Origin: Metaphire vulgaris
Taxonomy: Eukaryota; Annelida; Clitellata; Crassiclitellata; Megascolecidae
NCBI GenBank assembly: GCA_018105865.1
Contig: CM030862.1
Coordinates: 11,026,306-11,090,305, forward strand
DNA: 64,000 bases
Reading direction: 5' to 3'
The stretch's first letter is position 1. Each line of letters starts with the position of its first letter. Positions 1 to 10,717 of the stretch are shown in pieces. Position numbers and translations under genes: made by a program. The notes beneath the pieces were generated by a model. It was not told where the DNA came from, did no database searches, and was given only the letters and a program-made list of their open reading frames with translations.

Positions 1-5
1 CTATT

Positions 6-87
6 TTAACCCCTTAACTGGGGAATAAATCTGTAACTCAATGTAAACTGGACGGCTCTGAGCCGTCGCGCCCGGTTAAGGGGTTAA
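6..87. mobile_element. TTAA-flanked palindromic MITE, subfamily B
   Basis: 82 bp including TTAA at both ends. The ends are inverted: TTAACCCCTTAACTGGGG on the left and CCGGTTAAGGGGTTAA on the right. The core is CTGTAACTCAATGTAAAC followed by the palindrome GACGGCTCTGAGCCGTC. A TTAA target and a CCC terminus suggest a piggyBac-type mover; no transposase is present. It differs by one base from the copy at 49256. Confidence 0.75.
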
Positions 88-642
88 AATTTGGATGTTG
101 CATCCTGATTGATAGGTCATCTGTTCTGATCGCAATGAATTACGAGTGACATGTAAACCTGCCCGAGTGACATGTAAATCTGCCTTGTGCACCCACGTGA
201 CCGGCTATTGGGTTTTGAAATTGATCAGATGTGCAAGGAACATTGCCTGTAACAAATACACTAGTTACTCAGCAGCTTAAATATAAAATTGCTGCTTGCA
301 CAGAATAACGACGTTTTCTGTGGAAAATTTCTTTTGTGCCTGGCCGTGAGTAATTCTCCTCGGAATGCAGCCTGAAGTTAGAGCGCAGTTATTTGAATCA
401 GAGCCGTGGCCTTGAACATTGATAAACAAAGGAGACTGGCAATCCATTCATTATCTTCGTTATAGTGTGCTTGCTTTTTTTATATCTCTTGGGGGATATT
501 CTTTGTTTTAAAAATATTGACTTTTTGCTGGCTGAGGGAAAGACTGCCGGTACTTCAAAGCTAAACTAAAAACATATTTGCAGCCTCGAGCAATAACGTA
601 AGAGGAAATAAAGACTTGACTTCAACTATGAAGATATTTCCA

Positions 643-799
643 CAGTGTTTTATCCACACTTCAGACCTTTGGGGGGGGGGTGACGGCTGGAGGGGAAGAG
701 TCACAGTTCAGCTCAAAAGATTGTGTCAGTGCTGGGATTTTTTGTGGGGGGATTTTTTGGGGGTGGGATCTCTCCGCGATAGACCTGGATAAAACACTG
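643..799. mobile_element. hAT-type MITE (CAGTGTTTTATCC)
   Basis: Ends CAGTGTTTTATCCACAC and CCTGGATAAAACACTG. Flanks TATTTCCA and CATTTCCA match at 7 of 8. A decayed relative with only the left end is at about 14207-14370 in HELB intron 9. Confidence 0.65.
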
Positions 800-909
800 C
801 ATTTCCACCCATTCTAACTATAGGGGCCTTATAGGCCCACGCTCATCATCTTTTAAAACGATGGCAATTGTGACTATGAAAATTACCACGATTGTCTTTT
901 TTATGTTAT

Positions 910-999
910 TTAACCCCTTAACCGTGTGTTTAACTGTAACTCAATGTAAAATGGACGGATATATATATATATATCCGGGATCCCCAGTTAAGGGGTTAA
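910..999. mobile_element. TTAA-flanked MITE, subfamily A, expanded AT core
   Basis: Same ends as the copy at 6-87, with a core CTGTAACTCAATGTAAAATG and the palindrome GGACGGATATATCCGGG, whose AT run is expanded here. It lies 40 bp before the profilin exon acceptor. Confidence 0.75.
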
Positions 1000-1038
1000 C
1001 AATGTATAACTGTTGACTGTTGTAGCTAAATCCTGCAG

Positions 1039-2671
1039 AGGTAAAGTCGCTCGCTGCAGGATTTCGCAATCCTGACCCAATCAGAGCCAGTGGGATAACT
1101 TTGGGAGGAACCAAGTACTTCTGTCTTTCCGCTGAAGATGCCGCCATTCAAGGAAAGAAAGGAAATGCTGGAGTCTCAGTTGCCAAAGCTACTAAATGTT
1201 AGTTTGTTGTGCATTCCATTTGTAAGGAAAACTGATTTAGAGCCTGGAGTTTGTTCTCGAGTTGTTTTATTTTCTATGTTTTTAATGTGTTGCCGCTATA
1301 TCTATGGTATTTATGCTCTTCGGAAGTTGACTGTTGCCTGGCTGATCTCATACCTTTCCTATGTCTATTTGAAGAGAGGCTGAGCGCCTAAGAATAAGCA
1401 GCTACTGTTGTGCTGCTCTCCAAGGTGCTATATAAATCCACAAGATTTTACTTACTTACTTACTTAAGCACTCTTGACTTTCAGCTTGTTGTGCCAACTC
1501 TTAAGGGTCTTAACTTCCTGATTTTGCTAGCATGTGATATTGTTGTACATAGTGTGTGTGCATGCATGGTGTGCAGTATATACTTGAGCTTTTCACAGTC
1601 TGACCTCTGTGATGTCACATTCTACACGCTGTCGCGTAAAATTTGTCCTCCATCTTTTGTATTTGCCTTGTCGTCGCCTTCTGTAGTTCCATTTTGTCCT
1701 CGTATCCCCAGATTATATCCCGGTACTCATATTTATAATTTATAATCTTGCCATGTGTGTGTGTATGTCACTATATCAAGTTCAACTGCAAATGAAATTT
1801 TTAGCATTTGCTTTCTTCGTGTTATCAGTTTGTGTACACTGTACAGATGTGAATTAATTTATTGTTTTTCTGCATGTACTTAAAACTGATGCCTATGATC
1901 ATAGGGGCTGCCCATTAATTACATCAACAATTTAGGGGGGAGGGGTTTGAAAAAGTTTGACAGTTGTTGACAGGGGAGGGGGTCAAGAGAAGTTGATGTC
2001 AACAATTTCACTTTTTACAAATAATAAAAAATAGGAAATGTCATGGAATACTACTTATTACAATGGAAAAAAACATGGCAAAAAGTCATCACCACCACAT
2101 TTTGACGCTCGATGAGGAAAACAGGGAAAAATGGTCATCACCACAAAAAATAATAACCTTGTTACTGGGACCTGTCATTGATCTTGGGGGTCAAAAGTTT
2201 TTGACGTAATTATATGGGGGTAACTGAAAGTTGACAGTTGTTGACAAGGGGGAAGGGTCAAAAATTGCCCAAAATTGTTGACAGAATTAATGGACAGCCT
2301 CAGATTGGATTAGTATTTTTATCCTAATGATAGTTTAGGGCAAAGTTGCTTATGTATTAATAATTTTATGCATGTAAGACATCTTTCCTGTGCCTTGACC
2401 AATCGTGTTTTACCAATAAATAAGGGAATGTCACTTGATTTGTAAAATTACTGTTTTTTGCAACATATTGCCATTATATAGGTGTTTGGTAACAAGTACT
2501 TTGTGCTACTTTGTTGTTGCACTGTTTCAATTAGCAATAATATTTATTTCACCGGTTTTTCTATTGTTTTCAGGTCTAATTATTGGGACATACAAAGATG
2601 GCCAGCAGCCTGGAAACTGTCGAAAACAAGTGGAAGCAATACGGGACTATTTATCTGGCAGCGGATTTTAG
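1039..2671 (+). CDS. Profilin, last two coding exons (5' partial)
   Basis: Profilin binds actin monomers and poly-proline ligands and controls actin polymerisation in the cytoplasm. The first visible exon (about 1039-1197) follows a CAG acceptor and encodes EVKSLAAGFRNPDPIRASG, then ITLGGTKYFCLSAEDAA and IQGKKGNAGVSVAKATK. The GITxGGTKY and GKKG blocks are profilin hallmarks. It ends at a GTTAGT donor with one base left over. The last exon (2574-2671) follows TTTTCAG, restores the frame, and gives LIIGTYKDGQQPGNC followed by RKQVEAIRDYLSGSGF and a TAG stop, the normal profilin C-terminus. About 85 of the usual 130-140 residues are present. No exon for the N-terminal helix was found in bases 1-1038, so it probably lies left of the window. 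HELB lies downstream on the same strand. The profilin paralogue cannot be assigned. Confidence 0.9.
1380..1466 (+). mobile_element. LINE/SINE 3' tail, (ACTT)n type, in profilin intron
   Basis: It contains AAGAATAAGCAGCTACTG, then GGTGCTATATAAATCCACAA and GATTTTACTTACTTACTTAC. This is nearly the 3' end seen at 28400-28470. Only the tail is present. Confidence 0.6.
1904..2301. mobile_element. Inverted-repeat DNA element (GGGGCTGCCCATTAATTAC)
   Basis: Ends GGGGCTGCCCATTAATTACA and GAATTAATGGACAGCCTC with a nested inverted TCAACAATTT. It lies in the profilin intron. The same family is at 24193-24690. The superfamily is not assigned. Confidence 0.65.
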
Positions 2672-2748
2672 AAACCGGTGAATGAGTAGCTAGATTTTTA
2701 TTTGGTAGCCGTTATGCAGTACAATAATTTATCATCGCTAAGTGGAAC

Positions 2749-2910
2749 ACATACAGAGAAGGCAAACGAGGAAGAGGAAGACCCAGGAAAAAGTGGATAG
2801 ATAACATCAAAGAAGACTTTGAAAGATATCAAATGACAATAATAGATGGAATGAGATTAACAACGGAAAAAGATAAATGGAAAAGTTTTGTGTCTAGCTA
2901 TTGCCGCTAA
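2749..2910 (+). mobile_element. LINE ORF2 C-terminal fragment
   Basis: The frame reads GKRGRGRPRKKWIDNIKEDF and ends MRLTTEKDKWKSFVSSYCR-stop. The GRPRKKWIDNIKED block followed by TxxxDKWK is typical of the extreme C-terminus of non-LTR retrotransposon polyproteins. The rest is missing (5' truncation). A (GAT)n tract follows at 2931-2967 and looks like its 3' tail. Confidence 0.7.
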
Positions 2911-2930
2911 TGAGTTGGCAGAAAGAAACT

Positions 2931-2967
<37 letters not shown>

Positions 2968-4626
2968 GTAGGATGAGGACGAGGATGGATGAGGATGATG
3001 ATGAAGTGGAATTCAAGTGACTACCTAAGAGATGAAAATGAACGAATTGAAATAGTATCTGTAGCACCCTCAATTTAAATTCACTGCTTTGTCGGATGGC
3101 GGCTTTCTATAAGAATTATTTTTACTGAGTATTTTCTGTGAGAAATTTAAGAAGTTTTGGTCTGTTAGTATAACTTCTGTTGTTGTTGTTATGTTGTTTT
3201 TCAGTATTTCAAAATTGGTCGTGACTTGTGAAGGCTTAGCACTCATATTCTGTTCTCATGCACATACGCAAAGAGGATCGAACATGGGAATCTGTGTTTC
3301 TGATAGTTCCATAAAACAACCGATATCGATGTTTTGTCTGCTGTTTTCTCGTCAGATAAATACAATAATTTTTTTTTAATATTGTGTTTTTGTATACCTT
3401 AAGTTACATTATCACTTGTATGACTTGCTCCCTTCATCTTCTGATAAAGAAATGACTTACTACTAGTTGTGATGTCTTAAGACTCCAACACCGAAAGCGG
3501 TTTGCTTGTTGTCTTATCACTTGTATGCTTGTCTCTCCATAAGTTGCATTCCAAAGCCATGTACATGTAAACCGGTATTCCATTTGAATGGGATGGTTAA
3601 ATGTGTGTTGTGTACGGTATGTTACATTGTATGCATTCTGTGTATGTTGAATTCCTGCCGCTCGGCTGTTTAATGTATTTTAATCATGATTTGGACTTTA
3701 GTTTTTTTTTTATGCAGAATTGTGTTTTCAATTATATGTAGACGGTCTCTTATTTTAAGGATGGAAATTTATTCACTCTTTCTGTTAATGCATTGCTATG
3801 ATGTGTTCTTTGTTTATATGGAACATCATGTTTTAGACAAATATACAATTCTATTTTGGAATCATATTTTATACGTTCTGAAATGCAGCATTGTCCTCTT
3901 TTCTTAAAGGTTCAAACACACAGTGTGTTGCAGTTCAGTTTGTGCATTGATTTTTCACTACAAAATAGTGTATTGCATTTACTTTACACTGACATTTCTT
4001 TCTTTGCTTATTTGATCAGTTTCATGGCTAAAATCGAGATATGTTTCCAGGTGTATGTGAAAAATGGTTGAGATTTTTTATCTCAAACATGGTTGTTCCT
4101 TGATTTCTATTGAATCATCAGCATACAATTTGATGGCCAACAATATTTGACTTTTACTCGATTCATAAGATGATGGGCGATATAGAATTTTCAAAATTTC
4201 AAAACTATTCAAGGTTAACAGGAGTAGTTGCTTTGCTGTTTGATTTGTCATTTTCCATGAAATGTTTTGTAACACCGCTGAATAAAGATCACCACAAAAA
4301 AATGATACCTCTCTAAATTTATGTTTTTTAAACTTATGTCGACAGTTTTTACTTCGATGTGACTGTGAATCATTGGTGATTGTCAACTTTAAATTGCCAT
4401 TTTTTTATTGAAGTAGAATTTCTTAATTTACAGTGTAGCTTTTTTAAACTTGCTTTATTAGTAGCTTCCTTTTGTGAATGGAACACTGCACTGAATATTA
4501 GTGACCATGTGTTTTTCAAAAATTCTTTTGTGCCATATTTGTATTTAAAGTTTGCTTAACGCAAAGTTTGCTTGGTGCCGCTTGCAGCTTTCACTACTGA
4601 ATGTAGTCTAATTGAGATAGTGGCTT
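2968..4626. other. Profilin downstream region, no gene seen
   Basis: AT-rich; open frames are short and look random. It may contain distal profilin 3' UTR. No repeat recognised. Confidence 0.4.
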
Positions 4627-5050
4627 GGGACCCGTCCATATAGTATGTATGCAAAAAGGCATATTTTCATACCCCTCCCCTGTTGCACCCCATACATTTT
4701 TGGACCCCCGCCCTATGCGTACGTATAAATTAGCTGTTCTACTCCCATCCTGGTTGAAAAAAAATTTTTAGCCATAGTCACAAAACATTTGTTTTACTGT
4801 TAAATTATAGTTTTGTGTTTAATAACTAAACAATTTTTGCAACCCTTTGTTTGCCAGTGAGAAAGTAATTGTGTTCAAATCTAATGTTTGTGAATAACCA
4901 GTATTCTACCTGAGTAGTTTAAAAAAAATTGTTACGTATGCTATTTATAAATTCGTGTATACATGCACATTCAGTCTAAGCCCCTCTCCATACGCAAAAT
5001 CCCCTAAATCCAACCACCCCCGCAGTGCGTGCGTACTATATCGATGGACC
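4627..5050. mobile_element. MITE with CCATATAGTATGTATGC ends
   Basis: Ends GGGACCCGTCCATATAGTAT and GTACTATATCGATGGACC. It is longer than its relatives because of about 250 bp of extra AT-rich sequence inside. Relatives are at 10997-11127, 14460-14610 and 16291-16437. Confidence 0.6.
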
Positions 5051-5091
5051 ATTTATCTGTACTTGCCTATTCTTATTGTACTTAGTGTAAC

Positions 5092-5271
5092 CAGTGGCGT
5101 AGCCAGGATTTCCGGAAGGGGGGTGGAACAAAATTTTTATCGATAACTGCCAAGGGGGATTTCATCCCAAAAATCGCCTCGAAATATAAAAATTGCATGG
5201 GAATGCATTAAAAAATTTTTCGCCGCCCAAGGGGTTTTTAACCTCCAACCCCCCCCGTGGCTACGTCACTG
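5092..5271. mobile_element. hAT-type MITE (CAGTGGCGTAGCCAGG)
   Basis: Ends CAGTGGCGTAGCCAGG and GTGGCTACGTCACTG. Flanks AGTGTAAC and AGTATAAC match at 7 of 8. Close relative at 54934. Confidence 0.7.
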
Positions 5272-6099
5272 AGTATAACATAGTGTAGCATAAGTAATAT
5301 ATTTCAAATTTTCATCACCGTTCTTAACTGTTGACCTTAGCTGGGCAGATTCATAGACAAGTCAAGTGAAAGTGTGTTAGTACTCGAGTGTTCTACATAA
5401 CCAGTTACTTCCTGGTATGCATTGTTAAGCATAGTTCTGAGTCAATGGGTTCTCTAGATGTTTCTCTGACATATTACATGTAGTTCAGGATCGATTTGAA
5501 AAATTATGCCGATGCTTTTGTACTTTGTCGCGAATCTATGTCTATGACGTCTTGTTTCTATGTTTCTATCTTCAAAGAATATACAGTGTCTGAACAATCT
5601 GTAGTTGTTTCTTTACACAATACAATGAGGAATTTATTTACCATCTATCTATTTTGGTTTTCTATATTCTGAATGGTTCTATAGGAGAAGAGCATGGTTT
5701 TAAGGTGTGAAACATGGTTGTTTGAAATTTTTAAATAAGGACCTGTGACAAAGATTTGATAGAGAATGTGCTTTTATTAGTGGGTAACACCATGCCACTT
5801 TTGTCCACAAAGCACAATGCAGTTATGGAGATCTTGGGATTTGATGATAGGAGAGATGATCATGTAATTATGTTTCCTATTATTAGAAGTCAGTTAACTG
5901 TTGAAAGGTGCATCAAGGTACTTGAAGAGGAGTAGAATATTTATTGTAATACTATTGTGAAGAAGGGAATGCCTTGTGTGGATTAGAAGTGAAAACAACG
6001 AGGAAGGTAGTTTTTGCTGAGATACAGCCTGAGTGCCTTCTGTGATGTCACTGCACCATTTTATTTCCAAGTTGGGCCTATACTCAAATTTATAGAGCT
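5272..6099. other. Profilin-HELB spacer
   Basis: It holds only the unexplained open frame at 5735-5935; nothing else was recognised. Confidence 0.4.
5735..5935 (+). pseudogene. Isolated 66-codon open frame of unknown origin
   Basis: A frame ending in TAG reads CDKDLIENVLLLVGNTMPLL, then STKHNAVMEILGFDDRRDDH and VIMFPIIRSQLTVERCIKVL. Its composition looks protein-like: charged and hydrophobic residues alternate and there is no low complexity. It has no good start codon and no flanking partner exons were found. It could be the last exon of an unrecognised gene, a retrocopy fragment or a transposon remnant. Confidence 0.35.
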
Positions 6100-6534
6100 A
6101 GTCTGCTAGACACCAATCGAATACAGATAAACCTATGCTTCATTTGCCGCGATTTGCGTAATAGGATTAGTGTTGTACATAGTCAACCCAAGGTTCGACT
6201 CTGGTAGTCTGGCGATGGTTACATTGGGAGTACTGTATTCGTATGTCGCGAGTCCATCGGTCGACTGACGCGGATTGGACACTGATAGCGTAAGATAAGC
6301 GCTATATGAATTGATTTTTTGCCAATTCTAAATGTAGGCGCTAAACAATCGTGTGGACTGTGTGGAAATTCCAGTGGTTGTGGCTTTAGCGCTGAATTTA
6401 ATCAGTTGTTGGTGTAATTTTTTATTATTTTACATTAAAAATGAACACAACTGGAATTTTATCGACTTAAATTGAAAAAAAGATAGAAAGCGAACACATC
6501 GATTGCAGTTTGGCACTTTTGTATTGTTCGCCAA
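6100..6534 (+). promoter_or_regulatory. Candidate HELB promoter and 5' UTR
   Basis: The stretch before the HELB start codon has more CpG (for example around 6180-6300) than the AT-rich DNA on either side. It contains no repeat I recognise. A promoter here is inferred from position only; no TATA box or initiator was convincingly identified. Confidence 0.3.
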
Positions 6535-9500
6535 ATGTCTCGTAACCACGAGGGAGGGAAGATCTGGATTTCTGGATATTTTCTCGCAAAGGATTCTTGT
6601 CATGACGACGATGACGACGAAGTCATCGACGACGGCGACGATGACTTTGATGACATTGATTTTGGCGACGAGTTGGTTTTTGAATCCGAGACATCGATCC
6701 TAAAATCCAGAGGTTTAAGACGTTGCGAAGGTATTCGGATCACATCAGCTACAGTACTTATATAGCGCTATCATCTGATGCACTATGCACAGTCGATGGC
6801 CATTTGGGTCATCTACCAGATTGACTGTCCATATTCACAGTAAGTATAGCCCAGAGCTTGGATCTTGCCAATGAAAAGGCTCGCTTGCCAAGCGTAGCCC
6901 TGGACTTCGAAATAAGTTAGCCCTGGTGTAGTGCTTTTGGAGTGTCAGCATCTTCTATGATATATGCAGTCCTGAATTTAGCGTATAGAATGAAGGTAGG
7001 GTGGTAATTTTGCTGCACGATTTTGTGAATCAATAGACCAATCTTGGAATCAATCTTCTGTTGAACAGAGAACCAGTAAAAGGTTTTAACAACAGGAGTG
7101 ATGTGCTCATATTTGACTCTGTAACTAAAACTAGTGAATTCTGAATTCATTGCAGCCTCTGTAGATTTGTGTTCAAAATGCCAGAAAAGAGAGTTACGAT
7201 AATCATAGCATACAGTAATGTCAATGGTCCAATCTTTCATTTTCACCAGTTGTTGCACCTAAATCAGAGCTTTCAACTTACAAATTTGACAATACTGCTG
7301 TGATTGAGGAGATGGGAATTAATTATCATGTGATTACCTTGATTTTTCAGAAAAATTCATGGAGTATGGCAGTGATAAGGTCCACAAGATACAAGGATTA
7401 TTTCCAATGGTTAATCCTTGGTGGAATGTCAGTATGTATGTTCAAGGCAATCACTTGGTTGGATATCCGTCGTATAAGATTCGAAGGGACAAAAAGGTGG
7501 CCGAAGAAGGAGTTGTAATGCTTTTCTTAAAAGACTGTAACGTTGAGGAAAATGATAGAATGGTGTTTCGGGATTACGTTACGTAAGTTATTTTGAAATT
7601 CTGCCATTTAGATGATTTAATGTGTAATATTGGCTCACTTATTGTGATTTGTCTTTAATTGTGGAATGCATTTTGGACTGAAATTAAGGCCACAAGCAGG
7701 GTCAAGGATCAACAGTGTAAGGTCAATGGTCAGGGATCAATGGTTAGGGATTCATCTATTGATGAATTAACATCTGCTTTGGCCTGCCTTTTCCCTGCAA
7801 ATTTTTTGGGCAATAGAAAATTATTTTTGGGCGCACGTCTCCCGTTTTTGGGCGGGCGCCCACGCGCCCACCTTAGAGGGAACATTGGTCACCTCAATAA
7901 TGTAACATTATTTTAAACGGTCCCCTAAAGTGATTATGATTTTCATTAACTGTTTTTTTTTGCTTTTTTATAGTTTTGCTTACTTACTATTTTGCAGACA
8001 ATGTGGTAAAGAATTAACTTTTGATAATTTACTTCAACTGTTGATGGCATTTGCTGAAAATAACAAGGAAGTGTCTAAGAACATCCATCTGCGAATTCAT
8101 TCAGGTGAATACAGTACGACTAGTCTTAATTATAATTTCCTTGTGAATATTTGAAATTTCTTAGAAACAAATACTGCTTCAACTTATAATGTCAGACTAC
8201 AGTCCTCCATACATGACTTCAATTATCTGTGTTTCATGCAATTTTAGTTGACAATAAGTTTGCAGGGTCACGACATGTTACAAAGCAACTGAAATTGGTC
8301 ACAGTTCCATAAAGTTTGTGAAACCCTGGCTTATAAGACATGTTGTACATGCAAATATTGTAATTGTTTTTCATTTAGGGTCTGGTGTGGATGTTATGAA
8401 GAGCTTGCGGTTTCCTGCGCTGACTGAAACTCTACCTCAGTTGTTGCCAAGGCAGTTTAGGCAGATTATGAGTCTTAACGATGATGTTCTGTTTGAAATC
8501 GAGAACATTCTGGAACATCAGCCGTGGATGTTTGGATTTAGTCGGTAAGGAAATATGTTCAGAACCACGGAGACGGTGTTTGATTCCCCGAAATTAGAGG
8601 GACAAATTTTGACCCTTGGGTGCTGCATAGCCAAAATCCAACCTTTTCAGCCACTAGAAATGGCCATCCTCAACCAACGAGGGGTTAAAACACCTGCCCA
8701 TGTTTTCGTTTAACTTCTATGCATGAAACGCTATATATGTATATATGGCTTTAATTTTCGCCAATTTGAGGAGCAGGCTCATGCTTTGGATTTAGTTTAT
8801 GTGCTTGTGTACGATATTTAGTCCTTTTTAAGCATATGACTTTGAGACTTATGTAAACAGGGCTATTGAATCTCATAACTTCTTTATCTGAACTGATAAT
8901 CCCAAAACAGTTCAGTTTTTTAAAAATGTTAGTGCAAGTTCCTTAATGTTAACACATGACTGTGTAATTGTGTTGATCAGAAGTTTATTTCCCAGCTTTT
9001 GCTTTTCTTTTGCCCCAAGCGTTGCTTATTTATTATTTTATGTCTTGGTTTATGCTTGGGATAGCACATATAGGATCCTTGCACAGATCTCAAGTGAGAT
9101 AAAATGATTGGGTACATTTGTTGTGGACTTGGACTTTTTGGGGATATTTGGCAAATTGCTCCAAATCCGGAACTCACCACGTGTCTCGTGATGTTTGATT
9201 GCCGGTTCAAAAATTTTAGTTTCTTGACATCACAAAGTTTCTGGTTTCTTCTGAGTGAATTTCTTAGGACTTACAGTTTAAACGGGTTTTCTAGTATGGT
9301 GGACCCCACTTAATCGCATACCGCTTAATTGCATAACCCGCATAATCGCATAACTACATAAAAACCCAAACCAGTGTTTTGTGCGTACAATTGATTATCA
9401 GACGTCCCAGCTATTCACATAGCCCAGTTAATCGCATAAGCAACGCTTGCACGGCACCTATGCAATTAAGCGGGTTTCACTGTATTGTAAATTATCTCTG

Positions 9501-10656
9501 TGTCTTTATCTTACTGGTGTTTTATTCCATAGATTGTTGACGAGAAAATTTCGGATACACTGCTGTGAAGCTAGTTTCTGGGATTTCTACCACTGTACCC
9601 ACGTCTACGACCGGTTGTCCAACGTACACAGAGACAGTTTGTACATCTATGAACTCCTGAAAGACAGTTGTAGGCGAGATGGTCACACTTTTGTACCGTT
9701 TAAGAATTTGAAACAGCACAAGATGCAAAAGAGAAGGTACGGTAAAGAATCACCTCCCAAATACCAAGTTCTGGACTGGAACAGAGGGCTTGACTTTCTT
9801 GAATTTGAAGGTATCATTATGCAGGAACTGACAGTAACAGATAAAAACATCTTTCTTTATCGTTACTGGTTTGCTGAGAAAGAAATTGCAGAATTTCTGG
9901 GAAGGCTTATGTTTTCCAGTGCTTCTTCTCAACTGGAGTTGACCATCGATTTTGAAAGGTAGATCGGTTTTGTATTTACATTACTCTTATCATGTGGAAT
10001 AGTATTGTAAAAATTTCCCCTTACTTCTTAAAATTTATTCTCTCATTATTGTGCTTTTGTTGATTTGTTTTTTTTCATTATTTGCAGGAGAGATTTTATA
10101 TCTGTAAATATTTATTGTCTTCCAGTGTTTTTGACTGCTTTGACACAGACTTCATTTGCATTTGTTTGAGAACTGTTGTATAACTCATCTAAAAAATAAA
10201 AACCTAATTTGCTATAATTTTGGTATATATTATCAGTATTATTATCGCTTATTATCAGTGCTATTATCAGTGGAAATATGGAAACTGGTATTTGTAAAAT
10301 ATATATTTGAATATTTGCCAGTTGAATTCATTTTCAAGACACTATTAAGATCTACTTGTCTGAATTTATTCATTAGTACATTTATTGTGACTGAATTAAA
10401 TAAAACGTGATGGCATTTTTTGTTTCTTAGTCACGATTTTGACCAAATACGCGCCGACGAGGATCAGCTGAAAGCCGCACAACTGATCGCAAGCAAACCG
10501 GTTGTGGTGCTATCTGGAAAGGGAGGCTGCGGAAAGACGGAAGTGGTATCGCGCGTGTTTGATCACGTGGAAAAGCTCTGGACTCAAGAGCTTCAGTGAG
10601 CACGATTCTGTTTGGCTTTTGCATCGTACGGCAGTTTTTGTTTGTTATTGTTGTTA

Positions 10657-10717
<61 letters not shown>

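Noticed and set aside
1..1038. First exon of profilin
   Set aside because: Searched for the N-terminal helix and WxxYV block; not found, so it is probably left of the window.
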